Position numbers and translations under genes: made by a program. From Hyphomicrobiales bacterium (GTDB taxonomy: Bacteria > Pseudomonadota > Alphaproteobacteria > Rhizobiales > Rhizobiaceae): a DNA stretch of 64,000 nucleotides. The notes under the pieces were generated by a model, which did not search any database, had not been told where the DNA came from, and saw only the letters and a list, made by a program, of their open reading frames with translations. Below are positions 28,592-36,542 of this stretch, piece after piece (within the stretch, counting starts at the first letter, position 1; every line of letters begins with the position of its first letter). The stretch is taken from assembly GCA_900471815.1 (NCBI GenBank), contig UICE01000003.1:209558-273557 (forward strand), in the 5' to 3' direction.

Positions 28592-28629
28592 TTTTCCTGA
28601 AATGGGCTAGGCGGTGGAGTTGAGAAATC

Positions 28630-28965
28630 ATGACCATCAGTTTTGATGATTTCGAGAAAGTCGATATTCGCGTCGGGACTATTATAGAGGCGGAAATATT
28701 CCCCGAAGCGCGTAAGCCCGCATTCAAATTACGGATCGATTTTGGTTCAGAGATCGGTATCAAAAAATCCTCCGCCCAAATTACCAAGCGACACACATTG
28801 GAAGAGCTAAGGGGAAAGCAGGTCATGGCTGTGGTCAATTTCCCGCCACGCCAGATCGGTCCCTTCATGTCTGAGGTATTGACGCTTGGTTTTCCCGATG
28901 AAGCCGGTGACGTTGTTCTAGCTACCGTGAGCCATACGGTTCCGAATGGCGGCAAATTGTTTTAA
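28630..28965 (+). CDS. csaA: CsaA-type tRNA-binding protein
   Basis: A 111-residue OB-fold protein of the CsaA / tRNA-binding-domain (EMAP-like) family. It opens with [20 protein letters not shown] and has the conserved [31 protein letters not shown] and PNGGKLF ends. CsaA forms dimers that bind tRNA or unfolded peptide in other species, and a chaperone-like export role has been proposed. It is probably co-transcribed with the YbjN gene. Confidence 0.9.
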   Translation: MTISFDDFEKVDIRVGTIIEAEIFPEARKPAFKLRIDFGSEIGIKKSSAQITKRHTLEELRGKQVMAVVNFPPRQIGPFMSEVLTLGFPDEAGDVVLATVSHTVPNGGKLF

Positions 28966-28979
28966 GCGACGTGTTCTCG

Positions 28980-30443
28980 TCAGGCTGGAACTTTGACTAT
29001 CGCACGTAAGCCGTTCTTAGGGCTGTCTTCAAGCGTAATATCGCCGCCATGGCTACGAGCGATATCCAAGGCGATTGCAAGTCCCAGGCCAGTGCCGCCT
29101 GCGTCCTGGTTGCGGGCCTGGTCAAGCCTGAAGAATGGTTTGAAGACCTCATCACGCATTTCTTTCGGGATACCTGGCCCATCATCATCGATGGTCAGTA
29201 TCAGCCAGCCATCGCGATGATCGGCTGCGACAAAAACATTCTGCGCATAGCGGAAGGAATTTGAAACAAGATTGGTGATCAATCGCGAAAACGCGTTGGG
29301 GCGGACATGAATTTCCGGTTGTCCGCGAATGGTAGAGGTGAATCCCCGTTTGAGCAGTATCGCTTCTTCCTTGAGTTTGGCGAATAGGCGCTCAAGATTG
29401 AAGACGCCGGTCTCTTCGTCAGCCTCGCCCCGTGCGAATGAAAGGTAGCCTTCTAGCATTGACTGCATGTCGTCTATGTCTTGTTCCATCGCTTCGGTAT
29501 CGACCCTGTTGCTCACCAGCGCCAGTTGAAGCTTAAAGCGGGTCAAAATGGTTCGCAGGTCATGACTGACGCCGCTGAGCATTGTTGTACGCTGCTCAAT
29601 TTGCCTTTCGATACGTTCACGCATGACAATAAAGGCCGCACCAGCGCGCCTCACTTCTTCGGCGCCGCGGGGCTTGAAGTTTGGTGGCGGTGCTCGTCCT
29701 TTGCCGAAACTGTCTGCGGCAGTGGCCAATTGCTGGATTGGTTTAATCTGATTGCGCAGAAACAGGATCGCAATAGCCAGCAATACAAGGGCTGAACCAG
29801 CCATCCATACCAGGAAGATCAACGTGTTGGATGCATAAGCCTGACTACGTCGTGCAAAGACGCGCAAAACCTTGTCCTCGAGTTGTATTCGAATTTCCAC
29901 CAAATCCGAATCCCCGATCGTATCGATCCAGAACGGTCGATTAATCTGCTTGGTGATTTCTTCACTCAGAATATTGTCGAGAATGGAATAGAACGGTTTG
30001 GGACCGGGCGCGGGGAGCGGGTCGGGTGGCAATATGGATATGTTAAGAGCTAAACGTTCGCGCGAAATGCGGATCAGGTTCTCGTAGCCAGGATCTTGGG
30101 GAAACGTGTCCATCAGATCAATGATGCCGGAAATATCCCGCACCACGGCAGTCGAAAGACGCTGAGTGACTGTCTGCCAATGGCGTTCCATGAACACGAA
30201 CGCAATAAGCGATTGTAACAGCACCATTGGCGCAATGATGATGATCAACGAACGGGCATAGAGCCTTTTGGGCATCCAGCGGGCCAGCCAACGCGTCAGC
30301 TTTCGCCAAGGACCAAGCAATGTGCTTCGTTTGCGCCGCCAATGGCGTTTCTTCACGGCCAATGCGCGATCTGCGGCGTCCGGGGGGCTCATTACATCGA
30401 TATCCGCTTGCGCTTCCTGCTTTGCGTGTTCGTTATTCAACAC
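28980..30443 (-). CDS. sensor histidine kinase, EnvZ-like
   Basis: A 487-residue inner-membrane histidine kinase. A long basic N-terminus precedes TM1 (~62-85); a periplasmic sensor loop of ~120 residues follows, then TM2 (~208-232), HAMP, HisKA with LSGVSHDLRTILTRFK (phospho-acceptor His), and HATPase_c with ITNLVSNSFRYA (N box), IDDDGPGIP and GGTGLGLAIA. The order and motifs resemble EnvZ/RegB-type kinases. The GTG start overlaps the response-regulator stop by 11 nt, so the two are a coupled pair. The signal sensed is unknown. Confidence 0.9.
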   Translation of the reverse strand: MLNNEHAKQEAQADIDVMSPPDAADRALAVKKRHWRRKRSTLLGPWRKLTRWLARWMPKRLYARSLIIIIAPMVLLQSLIAFVFMERHWQTVTQRLSTAVVRDISGIIDLMDTFPQDPGYENLIRISRERLALNISILPPDPLPAPGPKPFYSILDNILSEEITKQINRPFWIDTIGDSDLVEIRIQLEDKVLRVFARRSQAYASNTLIFLVWMAGSALVLLAIAILFLRNQIKPIQQLATAADSFGKGRAPPPNFKPRGAEEVRRAGAAFIVMRERIERQIEQRTTMLSGVSHDLRTILTRFKLQLALVSNRVDTEAMEQDIDDMQSMLEGYLSFARGEADEETGVFNLERLFAKLKEEAILLKRGFTSTIRGQPEIHVRPNAFSRLITNLVSNSFRYAQNVFVAADHRDGWLILTIDDDGPGIPKEMRDEVFKPFFRLDQARNQDAGGTGLGLAIALDIARSHGGDITLEDSPKNGLRAIVKVPA

Positions 30444-31161
30444 TCAACTTATAGCCAACGCCTCGTACTGTCTGCAACCAAACCGGATTTGCAGGATCGT
30501 TCTCGATCTTGCGACGCAGGCGATTTATCTGAACGTCGATTGTCCGCTCACCTACGTCTCCTTCCTGTCCGGTCAGTTCGTGACGTGGAACAGTTTCACC
30601 CGCGCGGGCAGCGAAAATCGCCATGATGTCCTGTTCGCGATCGGTGAGACGAATCAAATCCCCTGACCGTTTCAGCTCGCGTTTTGCGATGACGAATGTG
30701 TAGGGTCCAAATACGATTTGCTCGATCTTCGCCTGTGTAGCGGGAGCGCCACGCCGCAGAATATTGTTGATGCGGAGTATCAGTTCACGCGGATCGAATG
30801 GTTTGGGCAGATAATCGTCTGCGCCTGCTTCGAGACCGGTAATGCGGCTGTCTGTTTCCGAGAGCGCGGTAAGCATGAGAATCGGAACGTTTTTTTCCTG
30901 ACGCAGAGCCTGAGTTAAAGCGATACCGCTTTCGCCCGGCATCATAACATCGAGGATGAGCAGATCATAATCTATGCCGGCAAGCTTTCGTCTTGCCTCG
31001 TCGGCATTGGCCGCTACCGTAATGCGAAAGCCGCTGCCTGTCAGATATTGGGACAGTAGATTTCGAATTCTGGTATCGTCATCAACGATCAGCAAATGTG
31101 GGGCATCGTCCGACAGCGTGAGATCGCTGCTAACGGGTGTTTTTTCTGTATCCTGTACCAT
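30433..31161 (-). CDS. OmpR/PetR-type response regulator
   Basis: A 242-residue two-component regulator. The receiver domain has the acidic pocket IVDDDTR, phospho-acceptor Asp in LLILDVMMPG and switch Lys in LPKPFDP. The C-terminal winged helix ends RTIDVQINRLRRKIENDPA, typical of OmpR. I start at the ATG at 31161, which follows GAGGGG by ~5 nt; six more codons are open upstream. It is partnered with the overlapping kinase gene. Target genes cannot be read from this window. Confidence 0.9.
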   Translation of the reverse strand: MVQDTEKTPVSSDLTLSDDAPHLLIVDDDTRIRNLLSQYLTGSGFRITVAANADEARRKLAGIDYDLLILDVMMPGESGIALTQALRQEKNVPILMLTALSETDSRITGLEAGADDYLPKPFDPRELILRINNILRRGAPATQAKIEQIVFGPYTFVIAKRELKRSGDLIRLTDREQDIMAIFAARAGETVPRHELTGQEGDVGERTIDVQINRLRRKIENDPANPVWLQTVRGVGYKLSVE

Positions 31162-31192
31162 GCATCCCCTCTTCACCAAGTGGAACCTATAT

Positions 31193-31696
31193 CTATCCTG
31201 ACTTCGGCAGGCTGTCGATCTGTTGCCACTGTGCGGGATTTACCATGGCTTTGAGAAAATGCTCAATCACCGCCCGGTCGCTTGGATCGAGCTGTTCCAA
31301 TGCATTGGCAATGCGGCGTGATTGCGGTGCTGCCAATTCAAGTGCAAGCGCACGCCCCTGATGCGTGGGGTAGAGTTCGCGCTGCCGTCGATCGCGCGGC
31401 CCTTGTATCTGCACAATGTGGCCGGTGTCGATCAATTGCTTGAGGACGCGCGCCAAGCTTTGCTTGGTGATCTTTAAAACTTCCAGCAATTCTGCAACGG
31501 TCATGCCGGGCTTTCGATTGACGAAATAGAGAACACGGTGGTGCGCCCGCCCGAAAGTAAGCTTCTCCAGTATCATATCCGGGTCGGCGGTAAAGTCGCG
31601 ATAGGCAAAGAAGAACAGCTCGATAATATCGAGTTCCTTGGCGTGCTGCTCGGTCAGGGCTGTCTCAATGTGCCCATCTGGTGTATAAGATTTCAT
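31193..31696 (-). CDS. MarR-family transcriptional regulator
   Basis: A 167-residue winged-helix protein: helix-turn-helix GMTVAELLEVLKITKQSLAR (approx. residues 64-83) and wing DTGHIVQIQGPRDRRQREL. It lies 31 nt before the response regulator gene on the same strand, and is divergent from the branched-chain aminotransferase gene. An inverted repeat 25 bp upstream of its start is a likely autoregulatory operator. The ligand is unknown. Confidence 0.88.
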   Translation of the reverse strand: MKSYTPDGHIETALTEQHAKELDIIELFFFAYRDFTADPDMILEKLTFGRAHHRVLYFVNRKPGMTVAELLEVLKITKQSLARVLKQLIDTGHIVQIQGPRDRRQRELYPTHQGRALALELAAPQSRRIANALEQLDPSDRAVIEHFLKAMVNPAQWQQIDSLPKSG

Positions 31697-31720
31697 GCAA
31701 GGTCCCCGGTCTTGGAAAAG

Positions 31721-31745
31721 ATTATGTCAGCGTTGTTGACTTAAT
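31721..31745. promoter_or_regulatory. candidate MarR operator
   Basis: ATTATGTCA (31721-31729) and TGACTTAAT (31737-31745) form an inverted repeat (8 of 9 positions match) spaced by 7 bp. The centre is ~37 bp before the MarR start codon and ~209 bp before the divergent aminotransferase start. The size and position suit autoregulation by the adjacent MarR protein. Confidence 0.5.
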
Positions 31746-31941
31746 TTTAGACTGCTGATAATTTTTGGCAAGCTGTTGGCTGCATTTTGAATGAATCGAA
31801 AAGCCAATACGTGTTTCTGGAAACTTTCCGTAATGAAACGCCTATTGGTGCTGAAGGGCAATGGTACACCAATTGGGAAGCGGGACCAGTTGGCGGAAGG
31901 CAAATCCCCGTAAAACATCAGGATAAGGCCTGGAGGAAAAC

Positions 31942-32832
31942 ATGGCATCCGTTCCATTCGATCAGCTTGAAGGTTACATCTGGATGAATGGCGAATTTGT
32001 TCGCTGGGCAGATGCAAAGGTCCATGTACTTACACATGGTCTCCACTATGCAAGCTCTGTGTTTGAAGGTGAGCGTGCCTATGGTGGCGAAATTTTCAAG
32101 CTGAACGAACATACGGAACGGTTGCACGAATCCGCGCGAATTCTTGGCTTTACGATTCCCTATTCTGTTGACGAGCTTAACGATGCCTGCCGGAAGCTTT
32201 TGGCGAAGCAGGGTTTTCAAGATGCTTATGTGCGTCCGATTGCATGGCGCGGAAGCGAGTCCATGGGCGTTTCGGCGCAAGCGAACAAGATCAATGTTGC
32301 GATCGCGATCTGGCAATGGCCGAGCTACTTTGATCCAGCGCAAAAGCTGAAGGGTATCAGGCTCGATATGGCTGAATACCGCCGTCCAGATCCCAAGACC
32401 GCGCCTTCTAAATCAAAGGCTGCCGGTCTTTACATGATCTGCACAATCTCAAAGCATGCGGCTGAAGCCAAAGGCTATGCAGATGCATTGATGCTGGATT
32501 GGCGCGGGCAGGTGGCTGAGGCGACGGGGGCCAATGTGTTCTTCGTGAAGAACGGCGTAATTCATACGCCAAAACCTGACTGTTTCCTGGACGGGATTAC
32601 GCGGCGTACGGTTATCGATCTTGCCAAGCGCAGAGGTTATGAAGTTATCGAGCGGGTAATCATGCCCGAAGAGATGGCAGACTTTGAGCAATGTTTCCTG
32701 ACAGGAACTGCTGCTGAAGTTGCGCCCGTATCTGAGATTGGTTCATACAAATTCACGGTAGGCGAAATCGCCATTAACTTGATGAATGACTACGCTGCAG
32801 AAGTAACGCCCAAGAAAGTCGCAGCAGAATAA
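31942..32832 (+). CDS. ilvE: branched-chain amino-acid aminotransferase
   Basis: A 296-residue fold-type IV PLP aminotransferase (DUF-free ilvE type) that interconverts Leu/Ile/Val and their 2-keto acids. Typical blocks: HGLHYASSVFEGERAY, SKSKAAGLYMICTISKHAAE with the PLP lysine, and the cofactor loop LTGTAAEVAPVSEIG. GGAGG lies 7 nt before the ATG. The ~200-bp leader may be structured (CCAATTGG...CCAGTTGG) but contains no credible gene. Some family members are D-amino-acid or aminodeoxychorismate enzymes, but the length and motifs fit IlvE best. Confidence 0.92.
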   Translation: MASVPFDQLEGYIWMNGEFVRWADAKVHVLTHGLHYASSVFEGERAYGGEIFKLNEHTERLHESARILGFTIPYSVDELNDACRKLLAKQGFQDAYVRPIAWRGSESMGVSAQANKINVAIAIWQWPSYFDPAQKLKGIRLDMAEYRRPDPKTAPSKSKAAGLYMICTISKHAAEAKGYADALMLDWRGQVAEATGANVFFVKNGVIHTPKPDCFLDGITRRTVIDLAKRRGYEVIERVIMPEEMADFEQCFLTGTAAEVAPVSEIGSYKFTVGEIAINLMNDYAAEVTPKKVAAE

Positions 32833-32856
32833 CCGCAATTTTCGGTCAACATTACA

Positions 32857-32893
32857 AGCCTGATACAAATCGATTGTGGTATCAGGCTGTTTG
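32857..32893 (+). terminator. terminator after ilvE
   Basis: AGCCTGATAC (32857-32866) and GTATCAGGCT (32879-32888) form a perfect 10-bp stem with a 12-nt loop, followed by GTTTG. It starts 25 nt after the ilvE stop. Confidence 0.65.
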
Positions 32894-32969
32894 ACATTGC
32901 TTAAAACTTAGTCATCATGATGTATGTCAGGCATGAGTCTGACGTTGAAACGTTGACGGGGTGTCCATT

Positions 32970-33281
32970 ATGGAAGCGCTTCTTCCTATCGTTATCCAGC
33001 TTATCTCTGGTGGTGTCGGCGGCAATATTGTCGGCGGTCTTCTTAAAAATCTCAGCCTTGGTACAACCGGTAATACTGTCGCAGGCGGTGTTGGCGGATT
33101 GATTGGCGGTTATCTAACCCAATATCTGGGTGCAGGTGGCGCAGCAGTCGTTGCGGATGCGGTTGCATCTTCCGGGCTCGATATTGGTGCTATTGTCGGC
33201 CAAATTGCAGGCGGTGGTATTGGCGGTATCATCTTGACCGCAATTGTGGGAGCCATAAAGAACTCAATGGCCAAGACCTGA
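32970..33281 (+). CDS. small Gly/Val-rich hydrophobic protein, 103 aa
   Basis: About 103 residues from the ATG at 32970 (a GTG three codons earlier is possible). The sequence is unusually Gly/Ile/Val-rich, with repeated GGVGGxIVGG, GGVGGLIGG and GGGIGGIIL patterns. Two or three hydrophobic stretches could be glycine-zipper membrane helices. I know similar proteins only as uncharacterised. It is flanked by terminators on both sides (32857, 33306), so it is a monocistronic unit. Function is unknown; a membrane or envelope role is a guess from composition. Confidence 0.7.
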   Translation: MEALLPIVIQLISGGVGGNIVGGLLKNLSLGTTGNTVAGGVGGLIGGYLTQYLGAGGAAVVADAVASSGLDIGAIVGQIAGGGIGGIILTAIVGAIKNSMAKT

Positions 33282-33305
33282 TCATTGCTAGATGAAGATT
33301 TGTTG

Positions 33306-33330
33306 GGGCGGTCGCTTAGACCGCCCTTTT
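33306..33330 (+). terminator. terminator of the Gly-rich gene
   Basis: GGGCGGTC (33306-33313), loop GCTTA, GACCGCCC (33319-33326), then TTTT. This is a perfect 8-bp GC-rich stem 24 nt after the stop. Confidence 0.85.
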
Positions 33331-33397
33331 CATTTGGTATGCTGTTACATTAGGTTCTTTGCGGTTTGATCAGTGAATGACATAGGATTTAGATATT

Positions 33398-34042
33398 ATG
33401 GGACAATTGCAGGCCGGTATTATTCCCGTCACGACCTTTCAACAAAACTGCACCATTCTTTTCGACAGCGATGACAAGCGGGGTGTGCTTATTGACCCGG
33501 GTGGGGACAATGATCAGGTGCTTCACGCCATTCAGTCAAATGGGATCATAATCGAGGCAATCTGGCTGACCCATGGTCATATTGATCATGCCGCTGGTGC
33601 CATGGATATGAAAGAAGCACTGGCTGTTGATATTGTTGGACCGCATGAGGCCGACCGTTTTTTATTGGAAAGCTTGGAAGAAAAGGCGCTTCAATACGGA
33701 ATCTCGGGGAATGTGCGCAATTGCACACCGGATCGCTGGCTAAGCGACGGGGACACAGTGTCGTTTGGTGATCATTTGTTTGAAGTCCTGCATTGTCCGG
33801 GACATGCTCCTGGTCACGTTGTATATTACAATAAGAAAGCCAAGTTCGCTCACGTTGGAGATGTGCTTTTTAACGGTTCCGTTGGACGGACTGATCTGCC
33901 TGGCGGCGATCACGCTGTGTTAATCAATTCAATCACGACAAAACTTCTGCCGCTGGGGGATGATATCGGGTTTATCTGCGGTCACGGTCCGGGTGGAAGA
34001 TTTGGGGAAGAGCGTCGTACCAATCCGTTCTTGAACGAATAA
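33398..34042 (+). CDS. MBL-fold metallo-hydrolase (glyoxalase II/YcbL type)
   Basis: A 214-residue metallo-beta-lactamase-fold enzyme: metal site THGHIDHAAG (HxHxDH, residues ~58-67), with further His at HCPGHAPGHVVYY and in FICGHGPGGRFGEE. The short single-domain form without a C-terminal helical domain resembles YcbL-like glyoxalase II paralogues. It hydrolyses thioester or related substrates; the true substrate is not known. It is followed by a perfect terminator at 34046. Confidence 0.9.
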   Translation: MGQLQAGIIPVTTFQQNCTILFDSDDKRGVLIDPGGDNDQVLHAIQSNGIIIEAIWLTHGHIDHAAGAMDMKEALAVDIVGPHEADRFLLESLEEKALQYGISGNVRNCTPDRWLSDGDTVSFGDHLFEVLHCPGHAPGHVVYYNKKAKFAHVGDVLFNGSVGRTDLPGGDHAVLINSITTKLLPLGDDIGFICGHGPGGRFGEERRTNPFLNE

Positions 34043-34045
34043 ATG

Positions 34046-34072
34046 AAAACCGCCGGAATGACCGGCGGTTTT
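34046..34072. terminator. bidirectional terminator
   Basis: AAAACCGCCGG (34046-34056), loop AATGA, CCGGCGGTTTT (34062-34072): a perfect 11-bp stem with A- and T-runs, ending both the MBL gene and the convergent BA14K gene. Confidence 0.9.
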
Positions 34073-34082
34073 AGTTCAAAAT

Positions 34083-34508
34083 TTAGTTGGCGTTACAGAA
34101 ATAGTCACGTCCGTCATAGCCGCGGAATGTTCCTGTTTCCGGATTGAAAGACCGATAACGATCCGTGCAATAGCGATACCAAGCGCGAGTCCAAGGCTGA
34201 GCGGATCCATAATAGCGCGGTGCTTCGACCTGGCGGTACACTCGAACCGGAGCCCTGTATGTGGGACGGTCGTCATAGTCACGATAAATCACTTCCGGTT
34301 CGCGCGGTTGCGCAAGTGCACCACCAATCAGCGCACCGGCTGCAAGCCCGATAGCACCGGCGGCCAGAGCGTCGCCGCCGCGGTGATGATGACGATAACC
34401 ACGATCATAATGCCGCCAGCGATGATCAGCTGACGCTGACGACAGTGGTGCGATGACGGTCGCAGCTACAGCAGTTGCAAGAATGGCAATTTTCATACCC
34501 TTATTCAT
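34083..34508 (-). CDS. BA14K-family surface protein
   Basis: A 141-residue exported protein. The signal peptide (to ~27, ending SASA) precedes a His/Arg/Tyr-rich stretch (RWRHYDRGYRHHHRGG). A glycine-zipper-like membrane segment follows (DALAAGAIGLAAGALIGGAL). The C-terminal BA14K block is WYRYCTDRYRSFNPETGTFR, then GYDGRDYFCNAN, with two Cys. BA14K was named from a Brucella abortus immunoreactive 14-kDa protein with lectin-like activity. No operon partner is visible. Confidence 0.88.
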   Translation of the reverse strand: MNKGMKIAILATAVAATVIAPLSSASADHRWRHYDRGYRHHHRGGDALAAGAIGLAAGALIGGALAQPREPEVIYRDYDDRPTYRAPVRVYRQVEAPRYYGSAQPWTRAWYRYCTDRYRSFNPETGTFRGYDGRDYFCNAN

Positions 34509-34730
34509 CTGTGCCTCCTTGAAGCATCTTGGCGATTTTCTACGCCGCTTGATTATTTTGGGTCGCGATCACCTGGACCGCCAACCGTAATGCTGTTTTA
34601 ACCATCTCAGAATGAATGCAGGCTGAACGGCGACCAAGGCAGTTTGTTCCTTGCTGATCCAGTCAAACATTGTTCCGGAGGGGGGAACAGGACACATGAT
34701 TTCAGCAATTCCAAGGCGCGATAAAGATAC

Positions 34731-34759
34731 TTGAAACCAATCTGACGAGTTGGTTTCAA
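34731..34759. repeat. inverted repeat, first of tandem pair
   Basis: TTGAAACCAA (34731-34740) and TTGGTTTCAA (34750-34759) are perfect 10-bp arms around a 9-nt loop, in the 373-bp gap between the cold-shock gene and the BA14K gene. No T-run follows. Confidence 0.7.
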
Positions 34760-34776
34760 ATTCTTGGTCAAGAAGA

Positions 34777-34807
34777 TTGAAATCCCCGTGCGAAAAGGGG
34801 ATTTCAA
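34777..34807. repeat. inverted repeat, second of tandem pair
   Basis: TTGAAATCCCC (34777-34787) and GGGGATTTCAA (34797-34807) are perfect 11-bp arms around a 9-nt loop, starting 17 bp after the first repeat. Both repeats begin TTGAAA and end TTTCAA, and both have 9-nt loops. Nothing else is evident in this gap apart from a GC-rich stem (34837-34856). Confidence 0.7.
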
Positions 34808-34836
34808 CAAATGTTATTCAAGCATAGATCGCTCAG

Positions 34837-34856
34837 GCCCGCCCCGTTTGGCGGGC
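34837..34856 (-). terminator. GC-rich stem-loop after the cold-shock gene
   Basis: GCCCGCC (34837-34843) and GGCGGGC (34850-34856) form a perfect 7-bp stem with a 6-nt loop, 25 nt downstream of the cold-shock gene stop. No T-run follows on the minus strand, so it may be a weak or Rho-assisted terminator. Confidence 0.45.
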
Positions 34857-34881
34857 TAAAATGGCAGTGCGGTTACAGAAT

Positions 34882-35097
34882 TTACTCTGTAATCGAGATA
34901 TTCACTGCTTTTGGGCCCTTACCACGGCGATCTGGCTCTGTATCGAACGAAACTTTCTGATTGTCTGCAAGATCTGTAAGCCCGGATGCCTGTACTGCAG
35001 AGATGTGAACGAAAATATCCGCTGCTCCGTCATCCGGCTTGATAAAGCCAAAACCTTTTTCGCTGTTGAAGAATTTGACCGTACCGGTCTGTGCCAT
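34882..35097 (-). CDS. cold-shock protein, CspA family
   Basis: A 71-residue single cold-shock domain with RNP1 KGFGFIKP and RNP2 DIFVHIS. It binds single-stranded RNA/DNA and acts as an RNA chaperone. A GGAAC site lies before the ATG. The ~447-bp region upstream has no convincing gene and could hold a long structured leader, as is usual for cspA genes. Confidence 0.93.
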   Translation of the reverse strand: MAQTGTVKFFNSEKGFGFIKPDDGAADIFVHISAVQASGLTDLADNQKVSFDTEPDRRGKGPKAVNISITE

Positions 35098-35544
35098 GCT
35101 CAGTTCCTTTTTCTAAATTACCGCGTTCCCCTCCGGGTTTGCGGGATTGGTAGTGCCGTCTTCTGTACTTACTTCAGACGGAGGTCATGCAGGCAATTCT
35201 CGAATTCAGGAAAGGAGCCGATCATTGCCGGGATTGCTCCCGACCCGGTATTCTTGCGGTTCCGGCGCGCCGTTCTTCCAGTCTTCCAGTGTTCATAGAT
35301 GCCCGAACGCTTTGAGACTGCTAGAATAAGTCTTTTTTGGCAAGCAAAAGTTTTTCTACCACTTGAGTGAATAGGTAGAAATGCGTTGCCGCTATGAGCA
35401 AGGCATGTAGAAATTACGTCGTTATATGTATGTTGCAAACCTATGCCTGTTATATGGCGAGCTAGAGCAAGTTTTGCTTATAGAGAGTATCTCGCGGTGT
35501 TCCGCATTTTCGGCTAACGGCTAGCCAATAAAATTACTTCGGCG
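35098..35544 (-). other. gene-free region, probable cold-shock leader and promoter
   Basis: No supported gene. Read on the minus strand, it contains a small hairpin with a GCAA tetraloop (CGGGA/TCCCG, 35229-35242) and a tandem ACTGGAAG repeat (about 35279-35294). An 89-codon open frame (35169-35438) shows no ribosome site or family resemblance. The left part is probably the 5' leader of the cold-shock gene. The rest, up to the lytic transglycosylase 3' end, is AT-rich and featureless. Confidence 0.5.
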
Positions 35545-36414
35545 TCAACGATTACGCGTAACGATGCAGGCGCCACCAGCACTTTGCAGTTGTGCGCAGA
35601 TTTGATTGGCTTCCCCGCGGCTATCGGCACCGATGCGGACCGCGTAAATTCCGCGCCTGCCCATAGCTGAACGTTTGCGGCTGATGATCGGTTCATGCTT
35701 GTCGAGAATAGCGGGAAAGTTTCGCTTTAATCGCTGCATCTGACGTATGGCCGCAGATTGCCTGAAATTTCCGGCGATTTGGATACCCCAAGGCTTTGGC
35801 TTGATCTGCGCCATCGAGACTGTCGCAAACCGCACGATTGGCAGCTGTCTGCAAGCAGCGTCAAAACTGAGGTTGCTGTTGAGCGGGAGCTGCTTGATTT
35901 CGGCACCGGTTGAAAAATCGTCGGCTGAAATTCCGGTTATATCGAGCACATATTCTTCGGTTTCCAGGGGGAGGAAGCCTCCATTGGATATCCAACGGGA
36001 AACTCTTGTGGGGCCTGCATTATAGGCAGCGGCAGCCAAACCCCAGTTTCCAAATGCTTTTCGGAGATCTTTCAATAGTTTAGCTGAAGCAGGAAGCGCC
36101 TGCAAAAAATCATAAGGGTCGGCGAGGCCGCGCTCTTTTGCGGTTCCGGGCATGAACTGTGCGATCCCTTGCGCTCCGACTGGGCTTGTTGCGGACACGT
36201 CAAACCGGCTCTCTTTCCAGATCAGTCTGGCAAAAAAGTCCCGAGGAACACCATGACCATCCGCATTCGTCGCTATGGCTGCGCAAATCTGGGTAACGCT
36301 GGGTGGTAACGGTGCAGCCGGAATTGAAACAGACGGATTGTCCGCAGCAAATGCATCAAAGGCGGCTAAAACACCGCCTGCCACAAGTACGGCAATCGAT
36401 CTGTAACGGGTCAC
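35545..36414 (-). CDS. lytic murein transglycosylase (SLT domain) with SPOR-like C-terminus
   Basis: A 289-residue exported protein. The signal peptide (1-23, ending AFA) precedes an SLT (family 1) lytic transglycosylase domain, with catalytic Glu68 in WKESRFDVSATSPVGAQGIA and AAAAYNAGPTRVSRWI later. The C-terminal ~75 residues (PWGIQIAGNFRQSAAIRQMQ, ending AGGACIVTRNR) resemble a SPOR peptidoglycan-binding domain. It cleaves glycan strands to 1,6-anhydro-muropeptides, probably at the septum if SPOR is functional. Stand-alone gene. Confidence 0.88.
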   Translation of the reverse strand: MTRYRSIAVLVAGGVLAAFDAFAADNPSVSIPAAPLPPSVTQICAAIATNADGHGVPRDFFARLIWKESRFDVSATSPVGAQGIAQFMPGTAKERGLADPYDFLQALPASAKLLKDLRKAFGNWGLAAAAYNAGPTRVSRWISNGGFLPLETEEYVLDITGISADDFSTGAEIKQLPLNSNLSFDAACRQLPIVRFATVSMAQIKPKPWGIQIAGNFRQSAAIRQMQRLKRNFPAILDKHEPIISRKRSAMGRRGIYAVRIGADSRGEANQICAQLQSAGGACIVTRNR

Positions 36415-36542
36415 AATGGCCTTTCAACCTGGAGAACGATATTGAGCATTAAGCACGCTTATATTTCTGATAAAAGGTACTGGTTTACGATTCCGTTGCT
36501 ACCGGATGGCCAGTGTAGCCATCCAGATTGAAGAGAAATATT

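Noticed and set aside
31787-31987. Plus-strand frame in the ilvE leader
   Set aside because: It overlaps the ilvE start in another frame, and its sequence shows no domain. More likely untranslated leader.
35169-35438. 89-codon open frame on the minus strand in front of the cold-shock gene
   Set aside because: No ribosome site, no family resemblance, and it overlaps a likely leader. I treat it as chance.
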